Source of the DNA: Gordius sp. MW1 | Taxonomy: Eukaryota > Nematomorpha > Gordioida > Gordea > Gordiidae | Assembly: GCA_964036665.1 (NCBI GenBank) | Contig: OZ038527.1 | Span: 18,064,221-18,128,220, forward strand | Length of the DNA stretch: 64,000 nucleotides | Direction of reading: 5' to 3' | In this document: piece by piece, positions 34,176-45,920 of the stretch | Layout: every line of letters starts with the position of its first letter | How positions within the stretch are numbered: position 1 is the stretch's first letter | Notes under the pieces: model-generated | Database searches by the model: none | Seen by the model: only the letters and a program-made list of their open reading frames with translations | Told to the model about the DNA's origin: nothing | Position numbers and translations under genes: made by a program

Positions 34176-34340
34176 TATAACAATCAACGAACTTGCAATT
34201 AATATATAAAGAAAGAAGGGAGGGGGGGGGGTATTTCGTAACTTTTGTATAAGGGGACATTGGGGGGAGGGAAGAATTTATATATACGAGTATATACGGA
34301 TACGACAGGGGTATACGACAGATACGACAGGGGTATACGA
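34176..34340. repeat. Direct repeat, right copy, with a short tandem GATACGACAGGGGTATAC
   Basis: Partner of 33026-33178. The final GATACGACAGGGGTATAC block is tandemly repeated near 34295-34340. Between the two copies lies a MITE (33255-33534) and AT-rich sequence without coding potential. Confidence 0.7.
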
Positions 34341-34570
34341 CAAGAACTAAAAAGAAAACCGCATTTTTTGCTAAAATATTATAGATGCTGTTAATTTACA
34401 TTACCGAACTTAATTTCAAGTCATTTGAATAATAAGTCTAGATTTTATTGCATTTAAAATTTAAACTCAATTCTCAGTTCGAAATCATATGCAGACGGAT
34501 TACTCCAATTCTCTGGTAGCGATATGCCAAAAAGTTAGAATAATATAAAAAAATTAGTTATATATTTATG

Positions 34571-34709
34571 AGCGGCGGTTGCCTCCCTCTAAATCCATAA
34601 ATTCTTCAAAAATTGATTTAATTATGGCTAGAATTACTAAAAATTAACATTTTGCTTCTCTCTAAATCATTATTGCCTCCTTTTAAATTCTATCCTGTCT
34701 ACGCCCATG
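34571..34709. mobile_element. Left-truncated hAT-like MITE
   Basis: Ends CTGTCTACGCCCATG. The interior is an inverted copy of the family (GCGGTTGCCTCCCTCTAAATC at the left). The left terminus is missing. Confidence 0.65.
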
Positions 34710-35079
34710 TATTTATTTCTAAATATTATGAACTGTTTTTGTACAATAATTATAAAGTTTTTTTTGCCTGATTTTATGGAAATATGCCAGTTTTTGGGTG
34801 GATAGTTTAAGTCACAATTCAAATAACGAGGTTAAAAAAGTGCGTTTTTAATTAACTGGTGACACGTGAATCTCTGATTAAATTATAACGTCCTTTAACA
34901 CTTACCATTTGTTTTATAAATGAATACCATTCAATAAATCAAAATTCCAAACACAATTATGAATGAAATACCATAATTAAAAATATCAAAATTTATTTGC
35001 TAAAAATTTTGTTTTATAAAATCATGGTGCCATTTTAATGTCAGGGTACATGTAATGAAATATAGCGGCATAAAATTTG

Positions 35080-35331
35080 ACGTAATAAACAAAGCGATTA
35101 ATAAATATCAATTCATTTTCATAATCGTTAGGGATTTTTGGTAATCTGGAGGAAATGGGAAAAGTGAAGTATAAATATCCTTGCCTAGAGTTAGAGCATC
35201 TCAATCAGGCATTTCATCGATAACAGGTGAAGATACATTGATACCCAAGGAGCTACAACGTTGTTAGGAGCTTCATAAGAATCCCACCATTGATCTCTGG
35301 GTCTTAGATGGGGATGTTTCAAATAACAAGT
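35080..35331 (-). pseudogene. Exon-like fragment of unknown protein
   Basis: After a good acceptor (CTTTTTATTTGCAG, ending at 35332) the minus strand reads TCYLKHPHLRPRDQWWDSYEAPNN in its first frame. After one frame change and across one TGA it continues with SPVIDEMPD and DALTLGKDIYTSLFPFPPDY. The composition and the acceptor suggest real former coding sequence, but I do not recognise the family. It could be a decayed terminal exon of a gene whose upstream exons include 37863-39120, or a transposon remnant. Confidence 0.35.
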
Positions 35332-35690
35332 CTGCAAATAAAAAGATGTAATAATTTAATGTTAAATAGAAAAATGTATTAAATAATTTTTACTTTACTT
35401 CCGTGCCCACGCTTCCAACAATATGTGCAGGTTTTTCTTCTTTTTATCGGAAAATTAAGTTAGATGGGACTTAATAATGTTTTTAAAGTTAAGGTTATCC
35501 CAATGTATGATTTATTCTTTGGGATTGATGCAATACCAAATTGTTGTAAAGACAGTCGCTCAGTGGCGTAAATGCGGAAGGGGGAAAACGGGAAATTCCC
35601 CCCTCCCCGGAAAAAAATTATCTTAGATCTAAGGTTTATATTTTATAGTTGTGCAACGTAACTGACCAAGTAAGACACTTATTAATTGCT

Positions 35691-35780
35691 GTGCAGTTTA
35701 TTGGAATTAGCTCCCACTCCAGATGAAATTCTTGAGATATTATCGAATCATGTTCAAAATAACGACAGTTCATAATACTG
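35691..35780 (+). pseudogene. Small exon-like fragment ending in a stop
   Basis: After GCTGTGCAG the plus strand reads LLELAPTPDEILEILSNHV to a TAA. The same coding-like block recurs in pieces at 39375-39435 (minus) and 42139-42190 (plus). No family is recognised. The acceptor-like sequence coincides with a decayed TTGCTATGCAATTTATGGGC transposon end. Confidence 0.3.
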
Positions 35781-35899
35781 ACAGCCTAACAAATTAGACA
35801 TTAAATCTAAAATTAAAATTAGCAAAAAATATATGAACATATGTTTAAACAAATAATTGTATATAATATTATATATAGAATTATATATAAGCAATTACT

Positions 35900-36345
35900 A
35901 TATATTTAACATAATATATTATACACTAAATTATATAATTAATAAATACAAATTATTTGGTATAGGGTGGTATATAATTAAGTGTATATAATAAAATATA
36001 TGTAATTATTTAAAAGCAATTCATACATACTTAATATATTAAATACTAAATTATATAATTAGAAAATACAAATTAGTTTGTTATAGGGTAGTATATAGTT
36101 AATATAATAAAATATATGTAATTATATAAAAGCAATTTATACATACTTAATATATTCAATACTAGATTATATAATTAATAAATACAAGTTAGTCTGGTAA
36201 AGGGTGGTATATAATTTAGTGTATATAATAAAATATATGTAGTAATATAAAAGCAATTTATACATACTCAATATATTAAATACTAAATTATATAATTAAC
36301 TAATACACGTAGTTTAGTACAGGGTGGTGTATAATTAAACAATAT
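35900..36345. repeat. AT-rich satellite, unit about 115-123 bp, about 3.6 copies
   Basis: AGGGTGGTATATAATT-type landmarks occur at about 35965, 36084, 36198 and 36321, each followed by ATATAATAAAATATATGTA and AAGCAATTYATACATACT. No coding potential. Confidence 0.9.
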
Positions 36346-36695
36346 ATAATAAATTTATTATATAAAGGATATCATCCGAGTGCTATCTCATGCCTTTAGA
36401 TTCTTGTTTACAAGTTGATTAATGGAATATTTAGAATGATAATTAATATTTGAGAGAATAATCTCAGCTTAAACATATAAGAGATTTGCTAAAGTTTTTT
36501 TTGTACTTTAATAGATAACATATTAAATTTTAAAAGGGCAATCTCTTTAGCCATTAGATTAAATAGAAATTATACATACAATTTATGATGCTATATAACT
36601 TAATTAGATCCTTAAAGATTGTAAAGGGATCATTACTAAATATGATTGTATCAATGTGCATGTGATTAGATAAGCTTTTGTATTTAGTTTTTGCT

Positions 36696-36992
36696 GGCCT
36701 AGGCTATGTATTCTCGATTTTGAGTGATAAATAACAAAACGTAAAACGCATTTCTTAAACGTTCCATTGCATCTAATCCTAACCCTAACCCTAACCTAAA
36801 ACGCTGACCTAAAACCCTAACCCCGAACCTTAACCCTGTCCCTTAAAGATGATTTTGACTTGAAAGGATTATTTTTAAACAATAACACACAAATTCGAAC
36901 GCGATGATTGCGCTCGGGAATGGAACGTTTAAGAAATGCGTTTTACGTTTTGTTATTTATCACTCAAAATCGAGAATACATAGCCTGGTTCG
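36696..36992. mobile_element. Inverted-repeat element with a telomere-like core
   Basis: Arms 36700-36771 and 36917-36987 are near-perfect inverted copies (AGGCTATGTATTCTCGATTT ... ACGTTCCATT). Flanked by the direct repeat TTTTTGCT (36688-36695, 36993-37000). Just inside the left arm is ATCCTAACCCTAACCCTAAC followed by degenerate CCCTAA and CCTAAAACCCTAACC units to about 36840. The frame at 36904-37110 is derived from the right arm. Confidence 0.8.
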
Positions 36993-37862
36993 TTTTTGCT
37001 ATTATTTTAAAGCAAATTTATTTATACCTGAATCACTAACTATATCTATTTTACTTTTATCCACCTCAACTAATGTTTACTTATTGATGTCCTGTTATAT
37101 TGATATATAAGATGATTGATGGATGAAATTCTTACCCCAAATTTTACATTTAATTCTTACAAAAGAGCCTAGAAAAAAATGCTTTAAAATCTTGTTCTTG
37201 TTTTAAAAAGATCTAATTAGAAAATGTTATAGCTGGTTGTGAAAATCTGGTAACTATCAATAACTTTTTAAGAATGTGAAAAATTATATTTTTTACCAAA
37301 CTTAATTTCAAGAAATATCAATAAGCTAAGACTTTATAGCATTTCAAACTTTAAACTCTTATCTCAGCTCAGTATTTTGTGCAATCTTTTGCCAGAGATT
37401 TTAAATTAAAAGTTTCACATTTAACAAGTAGTACTTTTGCAAATCCTTTAAAACTTTCATATGTCTATGCTGACTATATTGCTACTTAACAACATACATT
37501 GTAGCCTTTTATTTGGTATAACTATTGTCAGTATAATGACTTGACTTGTGTCTCGTTCATGTAAAATATTAAAAACACTAAACAAATTTATAATAAATTA
37601 ATAATATGCCATAGACTCTGAAGCTGTTGAAGGGCAAGAGGCAGTAAAACATTTGTAATAAGATTTGTTGGGCCTCTTTTTACTTGTCATATATAGTATG
37701 AGGACTAATACAAGATTAATCCTCCTTTTTGGGGCCTAAGATATTCTGGGGAAGCCACTATGTTAATAAACATAAATTAGTTGAATGTGAATCTTAGATA
37801 TAAATACATATTTTGTGAAATGAAATAAATAAAAAAACTAGGTAGTATAAATATCAAAAAAT

Positions 37863-38367
37863 ACCTCTGTCCATTTGATTGGTAACATCCATAATTTGTG
37901 GATTATCAGTAGGTATGAAATGGCTTATTTGTGTATTAGGAGTGGCCACACTTTGCTGGTCTAAAAAAATATTACAAAAATTAAACAATACAATGTTCTT
38001 GCCTATCTAAAACTCTAGGCAGTATTCTCGGATAGTTGGTAGAAACACCTATTGACTGGCTTCTTTGTGTATTAGGAGTGGTCACACTTTGCTGGTCTAA
38101 AAGATTAAAAAAAAATTCAGCAATACAATACTTTGTGGCTGTTCTTGCCTAACTAAAACTCTAGGCAGTATTCTCGGATAGTTGGTAGAAACACCTATTG
38201 ACTGGCTTCTTTGTGTATTAGGAGTGGCCACACTTTGCTGGTCTAAAAGATTAAAAAAAAATTAAGCAATACAATACTTTGTGGCTGTTCTTGCCTAACT
38301 AAAACTGTAGGCAGTATTCTCGGATAGTTGGTAGAAACACCTATTGACTGGCTTCTTTGTGTATTAG
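37863..38367 (-). repeat. Tandem array of exon-like units, period about 136-146 bp
   Basis: GTGTATTAGGAGTGG recurs at 37931, 38067, 38213 and 38359, then again at 39042 after a hAT insertion. Read on the minus strand each unit starts at an AG acceptor after a T-rich tract ((T)nAG, then AC-CAG-CAA-AGT) and encodes a Q/S/T-rich stretch (QQSVATPNTQRSQSIGVSTN). The last unit differs, reads NPQIMDVTNQMDR and ends in a donor-like GACAGAG-GTATTT at 37863. This looks like an amplified exon of an unrecognised gene or of a transposon gene. Donors of the inner units are weak. Confidence 0.5.
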
Positions 38368-39042
38368 CAAGCGCGTAGGGAACTCATTGACAAAAAATTA
38401 ATTTTTTTTAAATTATACGGAAAAAATATTAATAGAGTCTTGTGTGTGTTGCGCATATAGAAATAATATATTATCTTAAATAATTTGATATTTAATTTTA
38501 GATAAAATCTACTAATTATAACATTATTTATACAAAAAATTTATGTCCCGAGTGCGTGTTTTCTAATAAGAAGAAATTTAATTTTTAATTATTTCTCTAA
38601 AAAACTATCTCAACCTCTAAATTAAACGAGGAAGATGCTGATACAAGCCAAATTTTAGCAGCGGGGCGAACTTGGGCTAATAATTTAATTTAAACGGTCC
38701 CGGGCAGGACAATTATTGGTTCTGGTGGGAGATTTAAGCCTAAAAGGCTAATGCAAGTGTTTAGTTTAAACAATGCCCCTAATTAGCGCAAACAGAAAAA
38801 TTGGACGGAGCTATTTGCAATTTGCGTCGCTTAAGATATTATTAATGCATTTTTTACCAAAAACCAATCATATATACTGAATGCTGGGGCTTCGCCCCCA
38901 AACCCCCGGCTGGGGGCTCTGCCCCCAAACCCCCATCTCCTCGGGGGCCCTTTAATTTTTTTAAATAGTATTATGAAATAAGTTTTTTTGAAACCCCCCT
39001 CCCCCCCCCCCCCCCCTTGAGGCAATCCTGGCTACGCCCTTG
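38368..39042. mobile_element. hAT-like non-autonomous element, 675 bp
   Basis: Ends CAAGCGCGTAGGGA and TCCTGGCTACGCCCTTG. Flanked by a perfect 8-bp duplication TGTATTAG (38360-38367, 39043-39050), which is itself part of the tandem unit it landed in. Long C runs near the right end. The interior matches, inverted, the hAT body at 31039-32470. Confidence 0.92.
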
Positions 39043-39335
39043 TGTATTAGGAGTGGCCACACTTTGCTGGTCTAAAAGATTACAAAAAAATTAAGCAATA
39101 CAATACTTTGTGGCTGTCCCTGCACAATTAAGGCTCGAAGCAGCAGTTGATTAGATGCAGAGATAGATGGGAGATTATTCTGGCCTAGATAATATAAATT
39201 TGAAAATAAATGAAATTGCACTTGTAGGCATGAATAATAATTGAAAATATTGCACTTTGTGATATGGTAAAATTTTAAAATAAAAGGTAAAATGAACGTT
39301 ATAATGATTGGTTGTTTACTTAAGATATATGACAT
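39043..39335 (-). pseudogene. Upstream end of the exon-like array
   Basis: Continuation of the 37863-38367 array. On the minus strand an acceptor-like TATTATCTAG (about 39190) is followed by QNNLPSISASNQLLLRALIV. The alignment with the inner units (CTGCCTAGAGTTTTAG versus CTGCTTCGAGCCTTAA) shows common origin. Function unknown. Confidence 0.35.
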
Positions 39336-39374
39336 ATCCTATAAATTTTAGTTGCGAAATTGTCTATGAATTTG

Positions 39375-39540
39375 ATAGGTTGTCAGTATTATGAACTGTC
39401 GTTATTTTGGACAGAAGCGATATTATCGCTGAGAAAAAGATAATATAAAATTATTTTATAATGACTTTCTTTTTTTAATTTTCATTTAAATAAAAATGCT
39501 ATAAAAAAGGGCCATTTATCTATTTTTTGACATAGTATTT
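39375..39540. repeat. Duplicated segment shared with 42139-42300 and 35697-35800
   Basis: 39375-39425 matches 35745-35800 (inverted). 39432-39540 matches 42172-42295 in the same orientation (AAATTATTTTATAATGACTTTCTT is common). The three places are mosaics of the same source sequence. Confidence 0.6.
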
Positions 39541-39932
39541 CTTATATAAAAGCTAATAAGTAAAGAAGAGTTGTGATGTTGGGCAAAGATTACAATATTT
39601 TATAATCTAATAGGGCGTCCAAGCGATTCTTTGGACGAAATCATTCTATAATTTATTATTATTCGCGTTTCTGGCAGAACAATCAAAGAATTCGGAGGAA
39701 ATATTATTTGGAAATTTGCCAAACTTGTTTCTCCAAAAACCGTTCATTTTCTTGCATATCCACGTTTCTTAAGTTCAAAATCATACAACTTAGCCATAGG
39801 TTCGTTCGACTACTATTACTAAAGTTTCTGCCAACTGTCTGACTTGCTGAAGATCTAGGTCCTTTGTGTAATTGTTTCCATTATATATTCAGATCGTCGT
39901 AGAGAAGTGAGCAAAGTTGCAGCTGCTGTTGC

Positions 39933-42003
39933 CAGTGGCGTAGCTAGGGGGGGCCCAGGCCCCCCCCCCCCTTAAGAGCAAAAACCGGGCCCCATGGGCC
40001 CCCCGAAAAATCTTGGGCCCCGTAAGCCATTTTTTTATTTTATCTTAATTAAGAAAAAATATAAAGATAATTATTTGTTTTTGAATATAACTTTTAATCA
40101 GTGACGTAGCTTGGGGGGGGGGGGGCTGAGCTGGTCAAACCATGGGCGTAGGTAGGGGGGGGGGACAAAAAAATTTCTTATGCAAACCCTTAAAAATTAA
40201 AAATATATGGTTATTTTTTCAAATTTTAGCCATATAATAAATTTCAACAAATTTTTTGGAATTAGAGGGGGGCGGCCGCCCCTCCCTGCCCCCCCCCTCC
40301 TTGGCTAGGCCCTTTTTGCGATAAATCTTTTTTATCAGAAGTAATTAACCATGCCCCTCCCTGCCCCCCCCCCCCCCCCTCCTTGGCTAGGCCCTTTTTG
40401 CGATAAATCTTTTTTATCAGAAGTAATTAACCATTATGAACTAGAACTACAAGATGTCGAAATAATAATGGCAAAATATTATGTAATTTATTATAATTCT
40501 TTACTTCAAATAAAATATAATGCAATGATTTTTTTTCACTTATTAAAGTATTGCCCTCAAAACTGTTTCCAAATTTTATTATTTTGATTAAAATAATTTC
40601 GACTATCCCAATAACTTCATGTTTATACGAAAGATCATTCTCAGTGCTAAAAAGGATTAAAACTTATCTTCGTTCCATAATTGGATAAGATAGGTTACCT
40701 ACCTTAGCTTTATTGAGCTTAGAACATGACTTTATAGAAGTTATTCCCCCGAATTATATTATAAATTCGTTTGCAACATCGAGTAAAAGGTGTAATGAAC
40801 TACTAATAAAAGACTAATTTTAATATTAAATGAAAAATTATCTGGCCTTTAAACTTGTCTTAAACTTTTTTACACTTTCAAAATATATTAAAATATTATT
40901 GAATTTACGAAAATTCTATCCTGGATTTAATTTAATTGTCCTTCTCACATGCTTATTGTTTAACATATCTTGCATAGTTTTATGTACCACATCCACATAT
41001 AAAGCCAATGATTTTCCAAAAAATAGTTTGTACACCATTTTTTCCCCTTTATTAGTGATATCCCATCAAAATTAATATTAATAACAAATTCCTGAATTTT
41101 ATAGACAATTGTTGACGCATCAAAACTTTCAAGGTATAAAAATCCCAATAAAATTCCTATTGGAGTGCCATTGGATTCAACAAAATGTACACAAACGCTA
41201 AGTTGTTCTGTGCATCTCACATCTCTAATTTCATCTAAAATTTATTAAGTAAAATTTTATTCATTTAACTCTGACAGAATATTTTTAAGGTTCATTTAGC
41301 CGTTAAATTTATTAGTTCATTTTAAGTTTTAGGTGATGTAAAGGGGGGGGGGGTTCAAATATATCTATAATATCATCAGGGGCAATAACTTCTAAATTAA
41401 AATACTCATTCTCAAACGAATTTTAATTTCATGATTAATTTTTGTTTTATGTTATAATTACGCCTTTTGAGGATCTAGCCTTAAAAAAGGCTTTTAAAAT
41501 GTTCTCATTGTTTTCCTGATATAAATGCTGCCTGAAAATGCTGCCAATATTGCATTTGTAAAATTAATATTTGTTATATATATGGCCAATATTTTTTGGG
41601 ATTGTGGCAATAAAACATTTTTATAAAAACTTTGTTGTATAGTTTTTTTACTATTTGTGTTATTTTTTAAAATGTCAACGATTTCTTGTCAATATTCCCG
41701 TTCATTTTATTTATTTTATGCCCTAGAAACATGCGGGTCTAAGACATACCAGTGTGATGTTATTAGAAAAAATACGCAAAGTAGTAGCGGAATTTTAAGT
41801 TTTTCCAACGTTTATGAGGGAAAAACTTTCATTTGGGTTTGACCCATGGTCGTATCCAGGTTTTGAATTGGGGGGGGGGGCAAAACATATTTGTTTTAAT
41901 TTTTAAGATTTTGGTAGTTAAATTTTTTTGCCCTCCCCCATGGCTTGACCAGCTCAGCCCCCCCCCCCCCCCCCCCCAAGGCAAAAAGGCTAGCTACGCC
42001 CTG
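39933..42003. mobile_element. hAT transposon with decayed transposase, 2.07 kb
   Basis: Ends CAGTGGCGTAGCTAGG and GCTAGCTACGCCCTG. Flanks GCTGTTGC (39925-39932) and TCTGTTGC (42004-42011) match at 7 of 8 bases. A second inner end-like motif starts at 40099, with GCTGAGCTGGTCAA paired to its complement at about 41945-41960. Copies of the CATGGGCGTAGCCAG family sit inside (about 40142-40313 and 41849-41942). A block with GGCTAGGCCCTTTTTGCG is tandemly duplicated at 40278-40352 and 40353-40434. Confidence 0.85.
40960..41241 (-). pseudogene. hAT transposase fragment (ZMYM1/DUF4371-like)
   Basis: The minus strand reads ILDEIRDVRCTEQLSVCVHF and shortly after LLGFLYLESFDASTIVYKIQ. This is the block around the first catalytic aspartate of hAT transposases of the ZMYM1-like type (DE..D....EQLS...RFV ... 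GF..L..FDA). A stop lies directly upstream and the downstream frame diverges, so only a fragment remains. It is the only transposase trace inside 39933-42003 and supports assigning the CAGTGGCGTA-ended families to hAT. Confidence 0.75.
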
Positions 42004-42189
42004 TCTGTTGCAACATCGTGATCATACCAGCTTGCTTCAATTTCTCCTTAATTGGTTTCTCTTCCATTTCTGACAACATTTCAATTAAAACTTCATGACG
42101 TTTGAATAGATTAAAGGGATTGACACTTTTATAAGCGATTCATGGGGAATTAGCTCCTACTCCAGATCCAGATGACGCTGGGAAAAAGA

Positions 42190-43278
42190 AAATATGAAAT
42201 TATTTTATAATGACTTTCTTTATGTTTTATACCAGATTTTATAATTTGATGTTGAAATAAAAATGTTATAAATTTTTTTTGGAAATATTAAATAGGTATT
42301 TGTAGCTGCCCCTGGCCGCCCCTTTTATGCCATTTATTTAAAAATCATGGTTAGCGAAAAATTATCATTGTAGGTAAAAAGGGCATCCAAAAATTCTTAT
42401 AAATTAACTAACCGTTAAATTCTAATAAGCATTAACTTGCCTATATTTATTAAGCCCTCCCCGCCTCCTAATTAAAATACAGGCTGATCCTATGTTGAGA
42501 CAATTTGACCCAAGGTAGGGATGGTTTTCATTCCAATGATTCATTACAAGTAGCATGTTAGTAATTTTTAAAAATTTAATTACGTCCATAATAAATGATT
42601 ATAAGCAAAGTTATTTAATCATAATAACTGTCTACTAATTTTTATTCAAGAGTTTTTCCGGTATAAACAATTGTAAAGCAATTTACTTCAAAACATAAAT
42701 ATTTAAACATGCAAATAATTCTTATTTTTTGAAAAAACATTCCCATTTAAGAAAGCAAAAAAGAGGCGCGCCTTTAAGAATCTTCGAGCTTTAGCTTCCC
42801 AAATGTTCAAATTGTGCTTTTACTTCAAAGAGTTTTGATCCCTTTTCATTTCACTTTTACAATGCCTTATAACATTTTTCAATACCTTTGATAATAATTA
42901 ATAATGATGAGTCTTGCAGTTATTTAAAATAAGTTACCAAAAAAGGCTTTTGTGCCAAAAGATTATCCAAAGAACATAGTTAGTTGATTGCCCCGCATTT
43001 TAAAATCGCACAATTTTATTAATTCGGCTCCTATTTCTAACACATATTTTAGTCAATAGGAACTTCAAAAATTATCAAAATTGCAAATTAGATCCTGAGT
43101 TCATGGGGGCGTATTATTTAAATTTTCATATTTAATAAGTAAAATACTGATCAGAGAGCAGAATGTCCGGCCCGCTGTCCGAACTTACTGTAGTAAATTT
43201 TATTTGCCCAATAAATATTAAGTGTGCTGTGCGTTCTTATTATGAATTTGTTACTTCACAGTCAATATATTTAGGGTT
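42190..43278. other. AT-rich sequence without recognised features
   Basis: Apart from the duplicated segment up to about 42300 nothing coding or structural was recognised. Confidence 0.5.
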
Positions 43279-43489
43279 ATTTAATATGGATGTTATTTAA
43301 ATGCTCAGTAAAAAAATCAAAAATGCTCAGTTAAATATGCTCAGTATTTTATTAATGTGCTCAGTAAAAAATTCAAAAATGCTCAGTAAATAATCTTATT
43401 ATTGCTCAGTTATAAATCCAAAATGCTCAGTAAATAATCTTAATATTGCTCAGTTATAAATCCAAAATGCTTAGTAAATAATCTTAATC

Positions 43490-44625
43490 CAATGGTCATT
43501 TTTTTCCATTGGTCAGCAGCCAGGACACGGTAAAAGTGGATATAAATTCATAATAGTCAAAAAAAACGAAAAAAAGTTTTGGAATCACATTTTGGCCAAT
43601 GGTCATTTTATTCCATTGGTCAGCAGCCAGCGGACGGCCAAAAAGTCATAATAGCAATGGTAGGAACAGGAACAATCATAATGGTCAAAAAAAAACGAAA
43701 AAAATAATTTCGATTCACATTTTGGCCAATGGTCATTTTTTCCATCGGTCAGGAGCCAGCGGACGGCCAAAAAGTCATAATAGCAATGGTAGTAACAGGA
43801 ACAATCATAATAGTCAAAAAAAACGGAAAAATAAACTCGGATTCACATTTTGGCCAATGGTCATTTTTTTCATTGGTCAGCAGCCAACGGACGGCCAAAA
43901 AGTCTTATTATCAATGATAGTAACAAGAACAATCATAAGAGTCAAAAAAACTCCGGGATTCTAACCCAAAAACTAGTTAAATTGCATTGCAATTAAAAGT
44001 AAACAACTTTTATTTATGTTTATTATATAACATTGGTCAGCAGCCAGCGGACGGCCAAAAAGTCATAATAGCAATGGTAGAAACAGGAACAATCATAATA
44101 GTCAAAAAAAAAAGAAAAAAATAATTTCGATCACATTTTGGCCAATGGTCATTTTTTTCATTGGTCAGCAGCCAGCGGATGGCCAAAAATTCTTATTATA
44201 AATGATAGTAACAAGAACAATCATAAGAGTCAAAAAAAACCCAAGATTCTAACCCCAAAACTAGTTAAATTGCATAGCAATTAAGTAAACAACTTTTATT
44301 TATGTTTATTATATAACTAATTAAATTGCATAGCATTAAAAGTAAACAACTTTTATCTATGTTTATTATATAATAGATAATTTAACAAATCTTATATATA
44401 ACACACCGAGGGAGATAGAGATGAGGGGTGGGGCACCTCTTATGCATTAATTTAAAAAATAACACAGCGAGGGAGATAGAGATGAGGGGTGGGGCACCTC
44501 TTTCTCATGCATTAATTTAAAAAATCGATAACCTAATATACCCAATGCAAATAGATAGGAGGTAACGGACGGACAACGGACGGACGGACAACAAAAAACG
44601 AGCCCATAAATTGCATAGCAATTAA
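43490..44625. repeat. Minisatellite and right end of the TTGCTATGCAATT element captured in the MULE
   Basis: Same order of parts as 663-1813: the TTGGCCAATGGTCA array, GAGGGAGATAGAGATGAGG twice, a GGAC tract and GCCCATAAATTGCATAGCAA at the right end. The left 520 bp of the reference copy, including its terminal repeat, are missing, so it was captured or truncated. Confidence 0.9.
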
Positions 44626-44899
44626 AAGCTATAAAAAGTAATGACCTATAATTCCAATTCTAAATGCTATGCCTTTCCCTTCTTAAATTTTACATGTTTA
44701 TAATGTATTTTTTTGCAAATTTTGTTGAGATTTATCAATCTTAAACTTTATAAAGGGAAAATATAAAATTTTTATTTGAATATAATCACAAATATTTACA
44801 AATACAGATTAATAATAATAATTAACAATTTAAAATGAAAAATAGACAAATTTTGCTGGAGACAACTTTCATTTCAAAACCTAAAATTTGTTATATAAT

Positions 44900-45920
44900 C
44901 TATGTTAATAATCTAAACTTACATTACTGAACAATAAAGGCTGATTTAGCCTTTAAGGGTCTGCCTTGCTTTCTTCCATCAGTAACTAAAACATCACATT
45001 TAGGAGATGTATATCTAAAGACTTCAGCCCAAGAATTAAACTGTTAAAAAGAAATATGAAGTCTTCTTTCCTTTCGTTTGTACAGAGAGACATTCCCAAA
45101 AAATGAAAATGTCAATCATAATCAGTGGTACCAATTATTAAAAGTGGGAAGACGCGCAAAGTGATTTTATAGGTGGCATCAGCATGCAATATACCTGAAA
45201 GTTCACTATTCCCCAAAAGCCTAAAACTAACAGATGAAAAATGATAAAATACCTCTTTGTTAACATAAAAAATTTAAAAGTACATTCTTCATAGGACACC
45301 ATATAAGAAACTACATAGGGTTCATCTTCATCTGAGGGTATTAAGGAATAATCAATTAGCCATTGTTCTAACTCTCCTAAACTAATTATTGATAAACCGT
45401 ATTTTCCTTTCTTAAAGCTGTTATGTATTTCTAAGTTGGGACATTGAAATTTTGTAAACCATTTTGTTTAGATTATAAATTATTGATTTAGGCCTTCAGT
45501 ATTTAGTTTAATATTTTTAGTATCTTCTTGATGAGTATGTAATGACGTTGAAGCATAAACTATCGCCTTATCAGATATTGATTCATACAAAATGTACAAT
45601 CTTGCGGCACATTGCAGACCTTTGTATTTGACTTTGTTACACCTTAAAACTAAAAATCATTATATAAGGTAAAAATATTTTACCTGAATAAACTTTCATA
45701 CCTTCTTAAGTGTTATTTTTGTACCAATAGCCCTAGGCACAAAAGTTTTAGCTTCTTCTGCATTTTCATAGGTGGCAATCTTCTTCCAAATAATATTGGT
45801 GCGTTTACGTGGCAATCGATTCTGTTTTTTATTTACAACAACTTCTTCGCTGTCAGATTTATAAGATTCCAAAGTTTGATAACCAGGAATGTAGCTTTCG
45901 AGTTCGAGTTGAATTTAAAA
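44900..45920 (-). pseudogene. MULE transposase with FLYWCH-type zinc finger (inactivated)
   Basis: Segments in order on the minus strand: QLELESYIPGYQTLESYKSD (about 45900) and IWKKIATYENAEEAKTFV; then CNKVKYKGLQCAARLYILYE (45660-45500), a FLYWCH/WRKY-GCM1-type zinc-finger block ending in a HTH-like tail; then YVVSYMVSYEECTFKFFMLTKR; then the MULE domain ILHADATYKITLRVFPLLII with GTTDYD, a TGA, HFHFLGMSLCTNE and EDFIFLFNSL (about 45200-45020). Several in-frame stops (for example two near 45475) show decay. Known role: cut-and-paste of Mutator elements. Confidence 0.85.
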
